Source: Cronobacter sakazakii (lineage in GTDB: Bacteria > Pseudomonadota > Gammaproteobacteria > Enterobacterales > Enterobacteriaceae). Taken from it: 64,000 nucleotides of DNA. Where the stretch lies: NCBI RefSeq assembly GCF_000982825.1, contig NZ_CP011047.1:3658001-3722000 (forward strand). The letters are read 5' to 3'. Made by a program: the position numbers and the translations under genes. A model generated the notes under the pieces. The model saw only the letters and a program-made list of their open reading frames with translations, did no database searches and was not told the DNA's origin. This document shows positions 1 through 8,907 of the stretch, piece after piece. Positions within the stretch are counted from its first letter, which is position 1. Each line of letters begins with the position of its first letter.

Positions 1-58
1 GGAGGCTCGTAGCGAAGGGAAAGTAATGATTTTTCGTGGTTGATCCTGAGGAGCCGTG

Positions 59-2008
59 ATGGCCAGACAATCCGTTCATAAAAAGATGAGTACCCGCGCA
101 CAAATGCTGCTGACGGGCGCATTAACCATCACGCTGGGGTTTGTCGTCACCATCGGCGTGCTGAGCTGGCAATCCAGCAACGAACAAAAATCCCTGGCCG
201 AGAGCTATTTACGCCAGATTGCCCAGAGCGAAGCGCTGAAAATCCAGCAGGAGCTCAACTACGCGCGCGATGTGGCGCATAATCTTGGCCACAGCATGGC
301 GTCCCTGCCCCGCGCCGGCATCACCGACCGTAAAGTCGCCGATCAACTGCTCGAAGGCGCGCTGCGCGATAACCCAAATTACCTCTCGATTTCCGTCATC
401 TTTGAAGAAAACGCTTTTGACGGTCGCGACGCCGAGTTTGACGGCAAACCCGGCCAGGCGCCGAAAGGCCGTTACGCCTTTTTCGTCGACCACGGTCAGT
501 CGGGTAATTACCAGTTTCACCCCCTGCTCTCCTACCTGACGCCGGGCCAGGGCGACTACTACCTGATCCCGCAGAAAACCCAGAAAGATACGCTGATTGA
601 ACCCTACAGCTACGCCTATAACGGCGTGCCGACGCTGCTGACCTCGGTGGCGGCCCCGATTGTCTCCGACGGTCAGCTTAAGGGCGTGGTGACATCCGAT
701 ATTTCGCTGGCGTCGCTTCAGCAAAAAGTGAATCAGATTAAACCCTGGGAAGGCGGCGGTTATGCCATGCTGCTTTCAACGGCAGGCAAAATCGTCTCCT
801 ACCCGGATAAAAAGCTGACCAGCAAACCGTTCCCTGGCGATACCGCCGGTTTCACCAGCAATGTGGTTGAGCAGGACGATCCGATCCTTGGCGAAAAAGC
901 GCTGGTCACCTGGCAGCCTGTCACCATCGGTAATAGCACGGATAAATGGTATCTCGGCATTGTGGCGCCGGTAAGCCAGGTGATGGCCGCCGCGAACCGC
1001 CAGTTAATGAACGCCATTATTCTTATGGTGGTGAGCATTCTGCTGGTGAGCGCACTGCTCGGTATCGTCTTTAGCCGCAAAGTGCTCCGGCCTCTCGGCG
1101 GTGAGCCGCTGGAAGCCGCGACCATTGCGCTGGCCGTGGCCGACGGCAAGCTCGATAACGCGATTGACGTTAAACCGGGCGATCGCGGCAGCCTGTTCTA
1201 CGCCCTTCACACCATGCAGGCGCAGCTGCGCGGCATTGTCGGGCAGATTAAAGAGGCAAGCGACTCCGTGCGTCAGGGCGCGGGCGAAATCGTCAGCGGC
1301 AACATTAACCTTTCGTCGCGCACCGAAGAACAGGCAGCCGCGCTGGAGCAGACCGCCGCCAGCATGGAGCAGATCAGCGCGACCGTGAAACACAACGCCG
1401 CCAACGCCCATCACGCGACGGAACTGACCGCCAACGCCACGCAAATCGCCAGCCGCGGCGAAACGCTGGTCGGCCAGGTGGTACAGACGATGGCGCAGAT
1501 CGACGACAGCTCGAAGAAAATCAGCGATATCACCACGATGATTAACAGTATCGCGTTCCAGACCAATATCCTGGCGCTCAACGCGGCAGTAGAGGCGGCG
1601 CGCGCGGGTGAACAGGGCCGCGGCTTCGCGGTGGTGGCAAGCGAAGTCCGAAGCCTGGCGCAGCGCAGCGCCAACGCGGTGAAAGAGATTGCGGCGCTGA
1701 TTGAAGAGTCGGGCCAGCGCGTGGCCAACGGGGTGCAACTGGTGAACGACGCCGGCAAAACCATGCAGGAGATGACCCAGGCGGTGCATTCCGTGCAGAC
1801 CATTATCGGGGAGATTGTCAGCGCTTCGGATGAGCAGTCGAAAGGCATCAGTCAGGTGACGATCGCCGTGAACGAAATGGACGGCGTGACGCAGCAGAAC
1901 GCCGCGCTGGTGCAGCAGATGGCGGCAGCGGCCAGCTCGCTCGAAGAGCAGGCGCAACAGCTGGCGCAGACCGTCGAGCAGTTTAGTCTTCAGGAAAGTT
2001 ACGCCTGA
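59..2008 (+). CDS. Methyl-accepting chemotaxis protein
   Basis: A 649-residue transmembrane chemoreceptor that would signal through CheW/CheA at the inner membrane. TM1 spans about residues 15-37, a periplasmic dCache-like sensor about 38-315, TM2 316-338, then a HAMP-like linker and a long coiled-coil signalling domain. The conserved hairpin tip near 503-531 reads NILALNAAVEAARAGEQGRG. There is no C-terminal NWETF-type CheR/CheB tether; the protein ends FSLQESYA, so adaptation may need a tethered partner receptor. A GTG at 56 directly precedes the ATG at 59; TGAGGAG at 47-53 is correctly spaced for the ATG. The ligand cannot be read from the sequence. In K-12 nudJ lies upstream of mnmA, so this gene looks like an addition, but the upstream flank is outside the window. 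Confidence 0.9.
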   Translation: MARQSVHKKMSTRAQMLLTGALTITLGFVVTIGVLSWQSSNEQKSLAESYLRQIAQSEALKIQQELNYARDVAHNLGHSMASLPRAGITDRKVADQLLEGALRDNPNYLSISVIFEENAFDGRDAEFDGKPGQAPKGRYAFFVDHGQSGNYQFHPLLSYLTPGQGDYYLIPQKTQKDTLIEPYSYAYNGVPTLLTSVAAPIVSDGQLKGVVTSDISLASLQQKVNQIKPWEGGGYAMLLSTAGKIVSYPDKKLTSKPFPGDTAGFTSNVVEQDDPILGEKALVTWQPVTIGNSTDKWYLGIVAPVSQVMAAANRQLMNAIILMVVSILLVSALLGIVFSRKVLRPLGGEPLEAATIALAVADGKLDNAIDVKPGDRGSLFYALHTMQAQLRGIVGQIKEASDSVRQGAGEIVSGNINLSSRTEEQAAALEQTAASMEQISATVKHNAANAHHATELTANATQIASRGETLVGQVVQTMAQIDDSSKKISDITTMINSIAFQTNILALNAAVEAARAGEQGRGFAVVASEVRSLAQRSANAVKEIAALIEESGQRVANGVQLVNDAGKTMQEMTQAVHSVQTIIGEIVSASDEQSKGISQVTIAVNEMDGVTQQNAALVQQMAAAASSLEEQAQQLAQTVEQFSLQESYA

Positions 2009-2016
2009 TCCCACTC

Positions 2017-2046
2017 GCGGGGGCCGATGCGCCCCCGCCTCTTTTC
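2017..2046 (+). terminator. Terminator after the chemoreceptor gene
   Basis: An 8-bp GC-only stem (GCGGGGGC / GCCCCCGC) with a 6-nt loop starts 9 bases after the stop codon and is followed by a pyrimidine-rich tail containing TTTT. Confidence 0.75.
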
Positions 2047-2155
2047 CCCCTCTTTTTATACGCGCCCGCGCGTCGCAATTCTTGCCGTTAAGCCCTTTTC
2101 TTCACGCCCGTAGGCAAACCCGGCGCGCTCAGGGGGTGTTTGCGCCGCCAGCGCG

Positions 2156-2164
2156 TGCTAGAAT
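2156..2164 (+). promoter_or_regulatory. Extended -10 of the mnmA promoter
   Basis: TGCTAGAAT is an extended -10 (TGn + TAGAAT) 34 bases before the mnmA ATG. No good -35 is seen at standard spacing, as expected for an extended -10 promoter. Confidence 0.5.
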
Positions 2165-2197
2165 ACGCCGCCTTTGTTTTAAGTCGTGAGTGGTGCA

Positions 2198-3307
2198 ATG
2201 TCTGATAACAGCCAGAAAAAAGTCATCGTCGGCATGTCCGGCGGCGTCGATTCCTCCGTTTCCGCGTGGTTACTGCAACAGCAGGGCTATCAGGTGGAAG
2301 GTCTCTTTATGAAGAACTGGGAAGAGGATGACGGCGAGGATTATTGCACGGCCGCATCCGACCTCGCAGACGCCCAGGCGGTGTGCGATAAGCTCGGCAT
2401 TGAGCTGCATACCGTGAACTTCGCTGCTGAATACTGGGATAACGTGTTTGAGCATTTCCTGGCGGAATATAAAGCCGGACGCACGCCAAACCCGGATATC
2501 CTCTGCAACAAAGAGATCAAATTTAAAGCCTTTCTCGAATTCGCGGCCGAAGATCTCGGCGCGGATTATATCGCGACCGGCCACTATGTGCGTCGCGCCG
2601 ATGTGGACGGCAAAAGCCGCCTGCTGCGCGGGCTTGATGGCAATAAAGACCAGAGCTACTTCCTCTATACGCTCGGCCACGATCAGGTCGCCCAAAGCCT
2701 GTTCCCGGTTGGCGAGCTGGAAAAACCGGAAGTGCGCCGCATTGCCGAAGAGTTAGATCTGGTGACGGCAAAGAAAAAAGATTCCACCGGCATCTGCTTT
2801 ATCGGCGAGCGTAAATTCCGCGAATTTCTGGGCCGCTATCTGCCTGCCCAGCCGGGTAAAATCGTCACCGTTGACGGCGATACTATCGGCGAGCATCAGG
2901 GTCTGATGTATCACACGCTCGGCCAGCGCAAAGGGCTTGGCATCGGCGGCACCAAAGACGGCGGCGAAGAGCCGTGGTACGTGGTGGATAAAGACGTCGA
3001 AAACAATATTCTGATTGTCGCTCAGGGCCACGATCATCCGCGCCTGATGTCGGTCGGTCTTATCGCACAGCAACTGCACTGGGTCGATCGCGAGCCCGTC
3101 ACCGCGCCGTTTACCTGCACCGTGAAAACGCGCTACCGTCAGGCCGATATTCCCTGCACCGTCCGTCCGCTGGATGACGATCGCATCGAAGTGGTGTTTG
3201 ACGAGCCGGTCGCCGCGGTCACGCCGGGACAATCCGCCGTGTTTTATCTCGGCGAAGTGTGCCTCGGCGGCGGTATTATCGAACAGCGCCTGCCGCTGCC
3301 GGTCTAA
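2198..3307 (+). CDS. mnmA: tRNA-uridine 2-sulfurtransferase MnmA
   Basis: 369-residue tRNA thiolase that forms 2-thiouridine at U34 of Lys, Glu and Gln tRNAs, taking sulfur relayed from IscS through the Tus proteins. The N-terminal ATP-pyrophosphatase loop reads GMSGGVDSS near residues 13-21. The two cysteines expected for catalysis are present in NPDILCNKE (C103) and DSTGICFIGE (about C200). Length and sequence follow E. coli MnmA (368 residues). An in-frame GTG at 2186 would add four residues, but the ATG at 2198 matches the family start. hflD follows after 55 bases, as in other enterobacteria. Confidence 0.97.
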   Translation: MSDNSQKKVIVGMSGGVDSSVSAWLLQQQGYQVEGLFMKNWEEDDGEDYCTAASDLADAQAVCDKLGIELHTVNFAAEYWDNVFEHFLAEYKAGRTPNPDILCNKEIKFKAFLEFAAEDLGADYIATGHYVRRADVDGKSRLLRGLDGNKDQSYFLYTLGHDQVAQSLFPVGELEKPEVRRIAEELDLVTAKKKDSTGICFIGERKFREFLGRYLPAQPGKIVTVDGDTIGEHQGLMYHTLGQRKGLGIGGTKDGGEEPWYVVDKDVENNILIVAQGHDHPRLMSVGLIAQQLHWVDREPVTAPFTCTVKTRYRQADIPCTVRPLDDDRIEVVFDEPVAAVTPGQSAVFYLGEVCLGGGIIEQRLPLPV

Positions 3308-3362
3308 GCCTGATGCCGCCTGCGCGGCCATGAATGAACAGCCGCGATAAAAAGGAGTCTGT

Positions 3363-3992
3363 GTGGCAAAGAACTTCTACGACATCACCCTTGCGCTGGC
3401 GGGCATTTGCCAGTCGGCACGTCTGGTTCAGTCGCTCGCGCATGAGGGCACGTGTGACAGCGAGGCCCTGCGCGTCTCGCTTAAAAGCGTGATTGATCAG
3501 AACCCGGCGTCGACGCTTGACGTTTTCGGCGGCCGCGAAGCCGGGCTGAAAATCGGCCTGGAGACGCTGCTTGGCATGCTGAACACCAGCAGCCGTCAGG
3601 GCCTGGGCGCAGAACTGACGCGCTATACGTTAAGCCTGATGGTGCTGGAGCGTAAACTTGCCGCCAGCAAAGGCGCGATGAATACGCTTGGCAATCGCAT
3701 CGCGGATTTAAGCCGCCAGCTTGAGCATTTCGAGCTGGAATCCGATACGCTGATGAACGCGATGGCCGGCATTTATGTGGATGTGATTAGCCCGCTCGGC
3801 CCGCGTATTCAGGTCAACGGCTCGCCCAACGTGCTGCAAAGCCCGCAGATCCAGGCGAAAGTTCGCGCCACGCTGCTCGCCGGTATCCGCGCCGCGGTGC
3901 TCTGGCAGCAGGTCGGCGGCGGACGCCTGCAACTGATGTTTTCCCGTAATCGTCTGACCACCCAGGCGAAACAAATTCTTGCTCAATGTTAA
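3363..3992 (+). CDS. hflD: High frequency lysogenization protein HflD
   Basis: 209-residue helical protein, peripheral to the inner membrane in E. coli, where it is reported to interact with phage lambda CII and affect the lysis-lysogeny choice; its normal cellular job is unclear. The start is GTG (VAKNFYDITL read as Met), preceded by AAAGGAG. It sits between mnmA and purB, the conserved order, with purB starting 17 bases after the stop. The C-terminus ends QAKQILAQC and is about four residues shorter than the E. coli protein because of an early TAA; the rest aligns throughout. Confidence 0.93.
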   Translation: MAKNFYDITLALAGICQSARLVQSLAHEGTCDSEALRVSLKSVIDQNPASTLDVFGGREAGLKIGLETLLGMLNTSSRQGLGAELTRYTLSLMVLERKLAASKGAMNTLGNRIADLSRQLEHFELESDTLMNAMAGIYVDVISPLGPRIQVNGSPNVLQSPQIQAKVRATLLAGIRAAVLWQQVGGGRLQLMFSRNRLTTQAKQILAQC

Positions 3993-4009
3993 CCTCTCAG
4001 GAGTGACTG

Positions 4010-5380
4010 ATGGAATTATCCTCACTGACCGCCGTTTCCCCCGTTGATGGACGCTACGGCGACAAAGTCAGCGCGCTGCGCGCCATTTTCAGCGAATTTG
4101 GCCTGCTGAAATTCCGCGTACAGGTTGAAGTACGCTGGCTGCAAAAGCTGGCCGCACACGCAGCGATCAAGGAAGTTCCTGCTTTTGACAAAAACGCAAA
4201 CGATTTCCTCGATGCGATTGTCGCAGGCTTTAGCGAAGAAGACGCGGCGCGCATTAAGACCATCGAGCGCACCACCAACCACGACGTCAAAGCGGTTGAG
4301 TATTTCCTGAAGGAAAAGGTGGCTGACGTTCCGGCGCTGCACGCGGTGTCTGAGTTTATCCACTTCGCCTGTACCTCAGAGGACATCAACAACCTCTCCC
4401 ACGCGCTGATGCTCTCCACCGCGCGCGAAGAGGTGATCCTGCCGTTCTGGCGCAACATTATTGACGCAGTGAAAGATCTGGCGCACCAGTACCGTGATAT
4501 CCCGCTGCTCTCCCGCACGCACGGCCAGCCAGCCACGCCGTCCACCATGGGCAAAGAGATGGCGAACGTCGCGTACCGGATGGAGCGTCAGTACCGTCAG
4601 CTCCAGCAGGTCGAGATCCTCGGTAAAATCAACGGCGCGGTCGGCAACTATAACGCCCACATCGCGGCGTACCCGGAAGTGGACTGGCACCAGTTCAGCG
4701 AGGAGTTTGTGACCTCGCTCGGCATCCAGTGGAACCCGTACACCACCCAGATTGAGCCGCACGACTATATCGCTGAGCTGTTCGACTGCATGGCGCGCTT
4801 TAATACCATCCTTATCGACTTCGACCGTGACGTCTGGGGTTACATTGCGCTGAACCATTTCAAACAGAAAACCATCGCTGGCGAAATCGGCTCTTCCACC
4901 ATGCCGCACAAGGTCAACCCGATCGACTTCGAAAACTCCGAAGGCAACCTGGGGCTTGCGAACGCCGTGCTGCAACATCTGGCGAGCAAACTGCCGGTCT
5001 CCCGCTGGCAGCGCGACCTCACCGACTCCACCGTTCTGCGTAACCTGGGCGTCGGCGTCGGTTATTCGCTCATCGCGTATCAGTCGACGCTGAAAGGCGT
5101 GAGCAAGCTGGAAGTGAACCGCGATCGCCTGCTGGCTGAGCTCGACAACAACTGGGAAGTGCTGGCCGAGCCGATTCAGACCGTGATGCGCCGCTACGGC
5201 ATTGAGAAGCCGTATGAGAAGCTCAAAGAGCTGACCCGCGGTAAACGCGTTGACGCCGAAGGCATGAAGCAGTTCATCGACAGCCTTGAACTGCCGGAAG
5301 ACGAAAAAACCCGTCTGAAAGCGATGACGCCGGCCAATTACATCGGCCGCGCCATCCAGATGGTTGATGACCTGAAATAA
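4010..5380 (+). CDS. purB: Adenylosuccinate lyase
   Basis: 456-residue enzyme acting twice in purine synthesis: it removes fumarate from SAICAR and from adenylosuccinate. The fumarase/aspartase superfamily signature GSSTMPHKVNP near residues 294-304 and the conserved SRTHGQPATP segment near 168-177 are intact. Length equals the E. coli enzyme. A good ribosome site (CTCAGGAGTGACTG) precedes the ATG. In E. coli, PurR represses purB by binding inside the coding region, and that operator is recognisable here. Presumably cotranscribed with hflD. Confidence 0.98.
   Translation: MELSSLTAVSPVDGRYGDKVSALRAIFSEFGLLKFRVQVEVRWLQKLAAHAAIKEVPAFDKNANDFLDAIVAGFSEEDAARIKTIERTTNHDVKAVEYFLKEKVADVPALHAVSEFIHFACTSEDINNLSHALMLSTAREEVILPFWRNIIDAVKDLAHQYRDIPLLSRTHGQPATPSTMGKEMANVAYRMERQYRQLQQVEILGKINGAVGNYNAHIAAYPEVDWHQFSEEFVTSLGIQWNPYTTQIEPHDYIAELFDCMARFNTILIDFDRDVWGYIALNHFKQKTIAGEIGSSTMPHKVNPIDFENSEGNLGLANAVLQHLASKLPVSRWQRDLTDSTVLRNLGVGVGYSLIAYQSTLKGVSKLEVNRDRLLAELDNNWEVLAEPIQTVMRRYGIEKPYEKLKELTRGKRVDAEGMKQFIDSLELPEDEKTRLKAMTPANYIGRAIQMVDDLK
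4194..4209 (+). promoter_or_regulatory. Intragenic PurR operator in purB
   Basis: ACGCAAACGATTTCCT lies at codons 62-67 of purB, close to the PurR consensus (ACGCAAACGTTTnCnT). In E. coli the purB operator occupies the same codons and acts as a transcription roadblock. Confidence 0.8.
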
Positions 5381-5386
5381 GCCTCT

Positions 5387-5410
5387 GCGCGCCACCTGCG
5401 GGTGGCGCGC
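5387..5410 (+). terminator. Hairpin after purB
   Basis: A perfect 10-bp stem GCGCGCCACC / GGTGGCGCGC with a TGCG loop starts six bases after the stop codon. The tail (TGCCTTCTCC) is a poor U-tract, so this may be a weak terminator or an mRNA 3'-end stabiliser. Confidence 0.55.
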
Positions 5411-5455
5411 TGCCTTCTCCCCTCGCCTTTTCCGCCCGCCTGTTGATGCCTCGCT

Positions 5456-5490
5456 GGTTTATCCAATGTTTATGCCCTTTCAGTAATAAT
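5456..5490 (+). promoter_or_regulatory. PhoP box and -10 of the phoPQ promoter
   Basis: Direct repeat GGTTTA-N5-TGTTTA at 5456-5472 is a near-perfect PhoP box. A -10-like TAATAAT (5484-5490) follows after 11 bases, the geometry of PhoP-activated promoters that lack a -35. This predicts positive autoregulation of phoPQ, as in E. coli and Salmonella. Confidence 0.88.
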
Positions 5491-5534
5491 TGGCGTTAAA
5501 CTATTTATATATTTGATGGATAAGGGGACCCCGG

Positions 5535-6206
5535 ATGCGCGTGCTGGTCGTCGAGGATAACGCCTTACTGCGGCATCACCTGAAAGTGCAGCTCTCGGAG
5601 CTTGGCCATCAGGTGGATGCGGCGGAAGATGCCAAAGAAGCGGATTATTACCTGAATGAACACCTGCCGGACGTGGCGATTGTCGATCTGGGTCTGCCGG
5701 ATGAAGACGGTCTGAGCCTGATCCGTCGCTGGCGCGCCAGTGAGATCACGCTGCCTGTTCTTGTACTCACCGCCCGTGAGGGCTGGCAGGATAAAGTCGA
5801 AGTGCTGGGCGCCGGTGCCGATGATTACGTCACCAAGCCGTTTCACATCGAAGAAGTGGTGGCGAGAATGCAGGCGCTTTTGCGCCGCAACAGCGGGCTC
5901 GCTTCGCAGGTGATCTCTATGCCGCCGTTCGTGGTGGATCTCTCGCGCCGGGAAGTGACCATCAACGACAATCTGATCCGCCTGACCGCCTTCGAATACA
6001 CCATTATGGAAACGCTTATCCGTAACGCGGGCAAGGTTGTCAGCAAAGACTCGCTGATGCTCCAGCTCTACCCGGATGCGGAGCTTCGCGAAAGCCACAC
6101 CATTGACGTGCTGATGGGCCGTCTGCGTAAAAAAATCCAGGCGGAATACCCGGGCGAAGCGATCACGACAGTGCGCGGCCAGGGTTACCGGTTCGATCTA
6201 CGCTAA
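5535..6206 (+). CDS. phoP: Response regulator PhoP
   Basis: 223-residue OmpR/PhoB-type response regulator. The receiver domain (about 1-115) carries the phosphoacceptor D51 in AIVDLGLPDEDG, with acidic residues E7/D8 and a conserved TA..KPF switch. The C-terminal winged helix (about 125-223) ends TTVRGQGYRFDLR. It activates genes for Mg2+ uptake, lipid A modification and resistance to antimicrobial peptides when phosphorylated by PhoQ. phoQ begins at the base after the stop codon, so the two are translated as a unit. Transcription is expected from the PhoP box upstream. Confidence 0.98.
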   Translation: MRVLVVEDNALLRHHLKVQLSELGHQVDAAEDAKEADYYLNEHLPDVAIVDLGLPDEDGLSLIRRWRASEITLPVLVLTAREGWQDKVEVLGAGADDYVTKPFHIEEVVARMQALLRRNSGLASQVISMPPFVVDLSRREVTINDNLIRLTAFEYTIMETLIRNAGKVVSKDSLMLQLYPDAELRESHTIDVLMGRLRKKIQAEYPGEAITTVRGQGYRFDLR

Positions 6207-7712
6207 ATGAAAAAAAACGTCCTGCGCCACTTTCTCCCGCTCTCGTTGCGGGTACGCTTTTTACTCGCGACCGCGGCGGTGGTGCTGGTGCTCTCGCTCG
6301 CCTACGGCGTGGTGGCGCTGGTGGGTTACAGCGTCAGTTTCGATAAAACCACCTTCAGACTGCTGCGCGGTGAGAGCAATCTCTTCTATACCCTTGCCCG
6401 TTTCGAAAACGGCAAACTGACCGTTGAGATCCCCGACCATATCGACAGGCAGAGCCCGACGCTGACCTTTATCTATAACGAAAAAGGCAAACTGCTCTGG
6501 TCGCAGCGCGATGTGCCGCGCCTGATGAAGGCGATTCGCCCTGAGTGGCTCAACGCGAACGGTTTTCACGAGCTGGAGACGCGCTTTAGCGATTCGCGCC
6601 TGCTGCTTGGCGCAAACCGGGCGCTGCAAAAGCGGCTTAATGATTACGACCCGGATAAAAACGACGAAACCACGCACTCGGTCGCGGTCAATGTCTATCC
6701 GGCAACCACCAATATGCCCGCGCTGACGGTCGTGGTGGTAGACACCATTCCTGACGAGCTGAAAAGCTCGTGGAGCGTCTGGAACTGGTTTATCTATGTG
6801 CTGGCGGCGAATCTGCTGCTGGTGATCCCGCTCCTGTGGCTCGCCGCCTGGTGGAGCCTGCGCCCCATAGAAGCGCTGGCGCGCGAAGTGCGCGAGCTGG
6901 AAGAGCACCATCGTGAACAGCTGAACCCTTACACCACCCGCGAACTGACGAGCCTCGTCCATAACCTCAACCGCCTGCTGAAAAGCGAGCGCGAGCGCTA
7001 CGAGAAATACCGCACAACGCTCACCGATCTCACCCACAGTTTGAAAACGCCGCTGTCGGTGCTCCAGAGCACGCTGCGATCGTTGCGCACCGGCAAAACG
7101 GATGTGGAACAGGCCGAGCCGGTGATGCTTGAGCAGATAAGCCGTATTTCACAGCAGATAGGCTACTATTTGCATCGCGCCAGTATGCGCAGCGGCAATA
7201 TGCTGCTGAGCCGCGAGCTGCACCCGGTGGCGTCTCTCCTGGATAACCTCACCTCGGCGCTGAATAAGGTCTACCAGCGCAAAGGCGTCAGCATTACGCT
7301 CGATATTTCGCCGGAAATTGTCTTTATCGGCGAGAAAAACGATTTTCTCGAAGTGATGGGCAACGTGCTGGATAACGCCTGTAAATATTGCCTGGAGTTT
7401 GTCGAAGTGACCGCGCGGGTGGCGGATGACACGCTGCACCTGGTGGTGGAAGATGATGGCCCCGGTATTCCTGAAAGCAAACGCGCGCTGGTGTTTGATC
7501 GCGGTCAGCGGGCCGATACGCTGCGCCCGGGCCAGGGCGTTGGGCTGTCGGTCGCCCGTGAAGTGGTGGAGCAATATAGCGGGCAGATCCTCACCAGCAC
7601 CAGCGCGCTTGGCGGCGCACGCATGGAAGTGATTTTCGCCCGTCAGCAGCCGCCGGTGGGCGAATCTTCCGCAACGCTTCGAAAAAACCTGTCAGACAAC
7701 CACGCAGAGTGA
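6207..7712 (+). CDS. phoQ: Sensor histidine kinase PhoQ
   Basis: 501-residue inner-membrane kinase that senses low Mg2+/Ca2+, cationic peptides and mild acid. TM1 about residues 17-40, periplasmic sensor about 44-190, TM2 about 194-216, HAMP, then the dimerization helix with phosphoacceptor H277 in LTHSLKTPL, and a HATPase domain with N and G boxes (VLDNACKY, DDGPGIP, GQGVGLS). Two departures from E. coli PhoQ: the metal-binding acidic cluster at 148-154, EDDDDAE in K-12, reads DPDKNDE here; and the C-terminus runs about 15 residues longer, ending LRKNLSDNHAE. The rest is highly conserved. Confidence 0.97.
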   Translation: MKKNVLRHFLPLSLRVRFLLATAAVVLVLSLAYGVVALVGYSVSFDKTTFRLLRGESNLFYTLARFENGKLTVEIPDHIDRQSPTLTFIYNEKGKLLWSQRDVPRLMKAIRPEWLNANGFHELETRFSDSRLLLGANRALQKRLNDYDPDKNDETTHSVAVNVYPATTNMPALTVVVVDTIPDELKSSWSVWNWFIYVLAANLLLVIPLLWLAAWWSLRPIEALAREVRELEEHHREQLNPYTTRELTSLVHNLNRLLKSERERYEKYRTTLTDLTHSLKTPLSVLQSTLRSLRTGKTDVEQAEPVMLEQISRISQQIGYYLHRASMRSGNMLLSRELHPVASLLDNLTSALNKVYQRKGVSITLDISPEIVFIGEKNDFLEVMGNVLDNACKYCLEFVEVTARVADDTLHLVVEDDGPGIPESKRALVFDRGQRADTLRPGQGVGLSVAREVVEQYSGQILTSTSALGGARMEVIFARQQPPVGESSATLRKNLSDNHAE

Positions 7713-7761
7713 CGCGCGTCCGTTATAATCCGACTCATCTTCAGAGCCTGCGGAATACAAT

Positions 7762-8883
7762 ATGGACTACCACGTAGAGATAAACTGGCCCGATTTCATT
7801 GAACGCTACTGGCAAAAACGCCCGGTGGTGTTAAAGCGCGGCATTAAGAATTTTGTCGACCCGCTCTCCCCGGACGAACTGGCCGGTCTTGCGATGGAGA
7901 ACGAGGTGGACAGCCGCCTGGTCAGTCATCAGGACGGCAAATGGGACGTGAGCCACGGCCCGTTCCAGAGCTACGATCATTTAGGCGAAACCAACTGGTC
8001 GCTGCTGGTGCAGGCGGTGAATAACTGGCACGAGCCGAGCGCCGCGCTGATGCGCCCGTTCCGCGCCCTGCCGGACTGGCGTATTGACGATCTGATGATC
8101 TCCTTTTCGGTGCCAGGCGGCGGCGTTGGCCCGCATCTTGATCAATACGATGTGTTTATTATCCAGGGCGTTGGCCGTCGCCGCTGGCGCGTCGGCGAAA
8201 AAGTGCCGATGAAACAGCACTGCCCGCACCCGGATCTGCTGCAGGTCGCGCCGTTTGAAGCGCTGATCGACGAAGAGCTGGAGCCCGGCGATATCCTCTA
8301 TATTCCGCCGGGATTCCCGCACGAAGGCTATTCGCTGGAAAACTCGATGAACTATTCCGTGGGCTTTCGCGCACCGAGCGGTCGCGAGCTTATCAGCGGG
8401 TTCGCCGATTATGTGTTGCAGCGTGAGCTCGGCAGCCATCGTTACAGCGATCCGGATGTGCCCGCACGCGAATGTCCTGCAGACATTGTGCCTGCGGAAG
8501 TCGAAAAGCTGCGCGACATGATGCTGGATCTCATCCGCGACCCGGATAATTTCAACGAATGGTTTGGTGAGTTTATCACCCAGTCGCGTCACGAGCTGGA
8601 TGTGTCGCCGCCGGAGCCGCCGTACCAGCCGGATGAAATTTACGATGCGCTGAAACAGGGTGATACGCTGGTACGTCTCGGCGGTTTGCGCGTGTTGCGT
8701 ATTGGCGATGAGGTGTTCGTAAACGGCGAGAAGATTGACTCACCGCACCGCCCGGCGCTGCATCAGTTGGCCAATGAAGTGGTGCTGAATGAGGCGATGT
8801 TCGGCGAGGCGCTGGAAGACCCGTCATTCCTGGCAATGCTGGCCGCGCTGGTAAACAGCGGGTACTGGTATTTTGCGGAGTAA
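7762..8883 (+). CDS. roxA: Ribosomal protein uL16 arginine hydroxylase RoxA (YcfD)
   Basis: 373-residue JmjC-type Fe(II)/2-oxoglutarate oxygenase that in E. coli hydroxylates an arginine (R81) of ribosomal protein L16. The metal-binding HxD is visible in GPHLDQYDVF near residues 125-127 and the distal histidine in PPGFPHEGYS near 187. The C-terminal half forms the dimerization and winged-helix parts of the family. Length equals the E. coli protein. A TATAAT at 7724-7729 in the phoQ-roxA gap could be a -10, but no convincing -35 accompanies it. Position downstream of phoQ is conserved. Confidence 0.95.
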   Translation: MDYHVEINWPDFIERYWQKRPVVLKRGIKNFVDPLSPDELAGLAMENEVDSRLVSHQDGKWDVSHGPFQSYDHLGETNWSLLVQAVNNWHEPSAALMRPFRALPDWRIDDLMISFSVPGGGVGPHLDQYDVFIIQGVGRRRWRVGEKVPMKQHCPHPDLLQVAPFEALIDEELEPGDILYIPPGFPHEGYSLENSMNYSVGFRAPSGRELISGFADYVLQRELGSHRYSDPDVPARECPADIVPAEVEKLRDMMLDLIRDPDNFNEWFGEFITQSRHELDVSPPEPPYQPDEIYDALKQGDTLVRLGGLRVLRIGDEVFVNGEKIDSPHRPALHQLANEVVLNEAMFGEALEDPSFLAMLAALVNSGYWYFAE

Positions 8884-8907
8884 GGCGTCGGTTATCGCGG
8901 GTATCGC

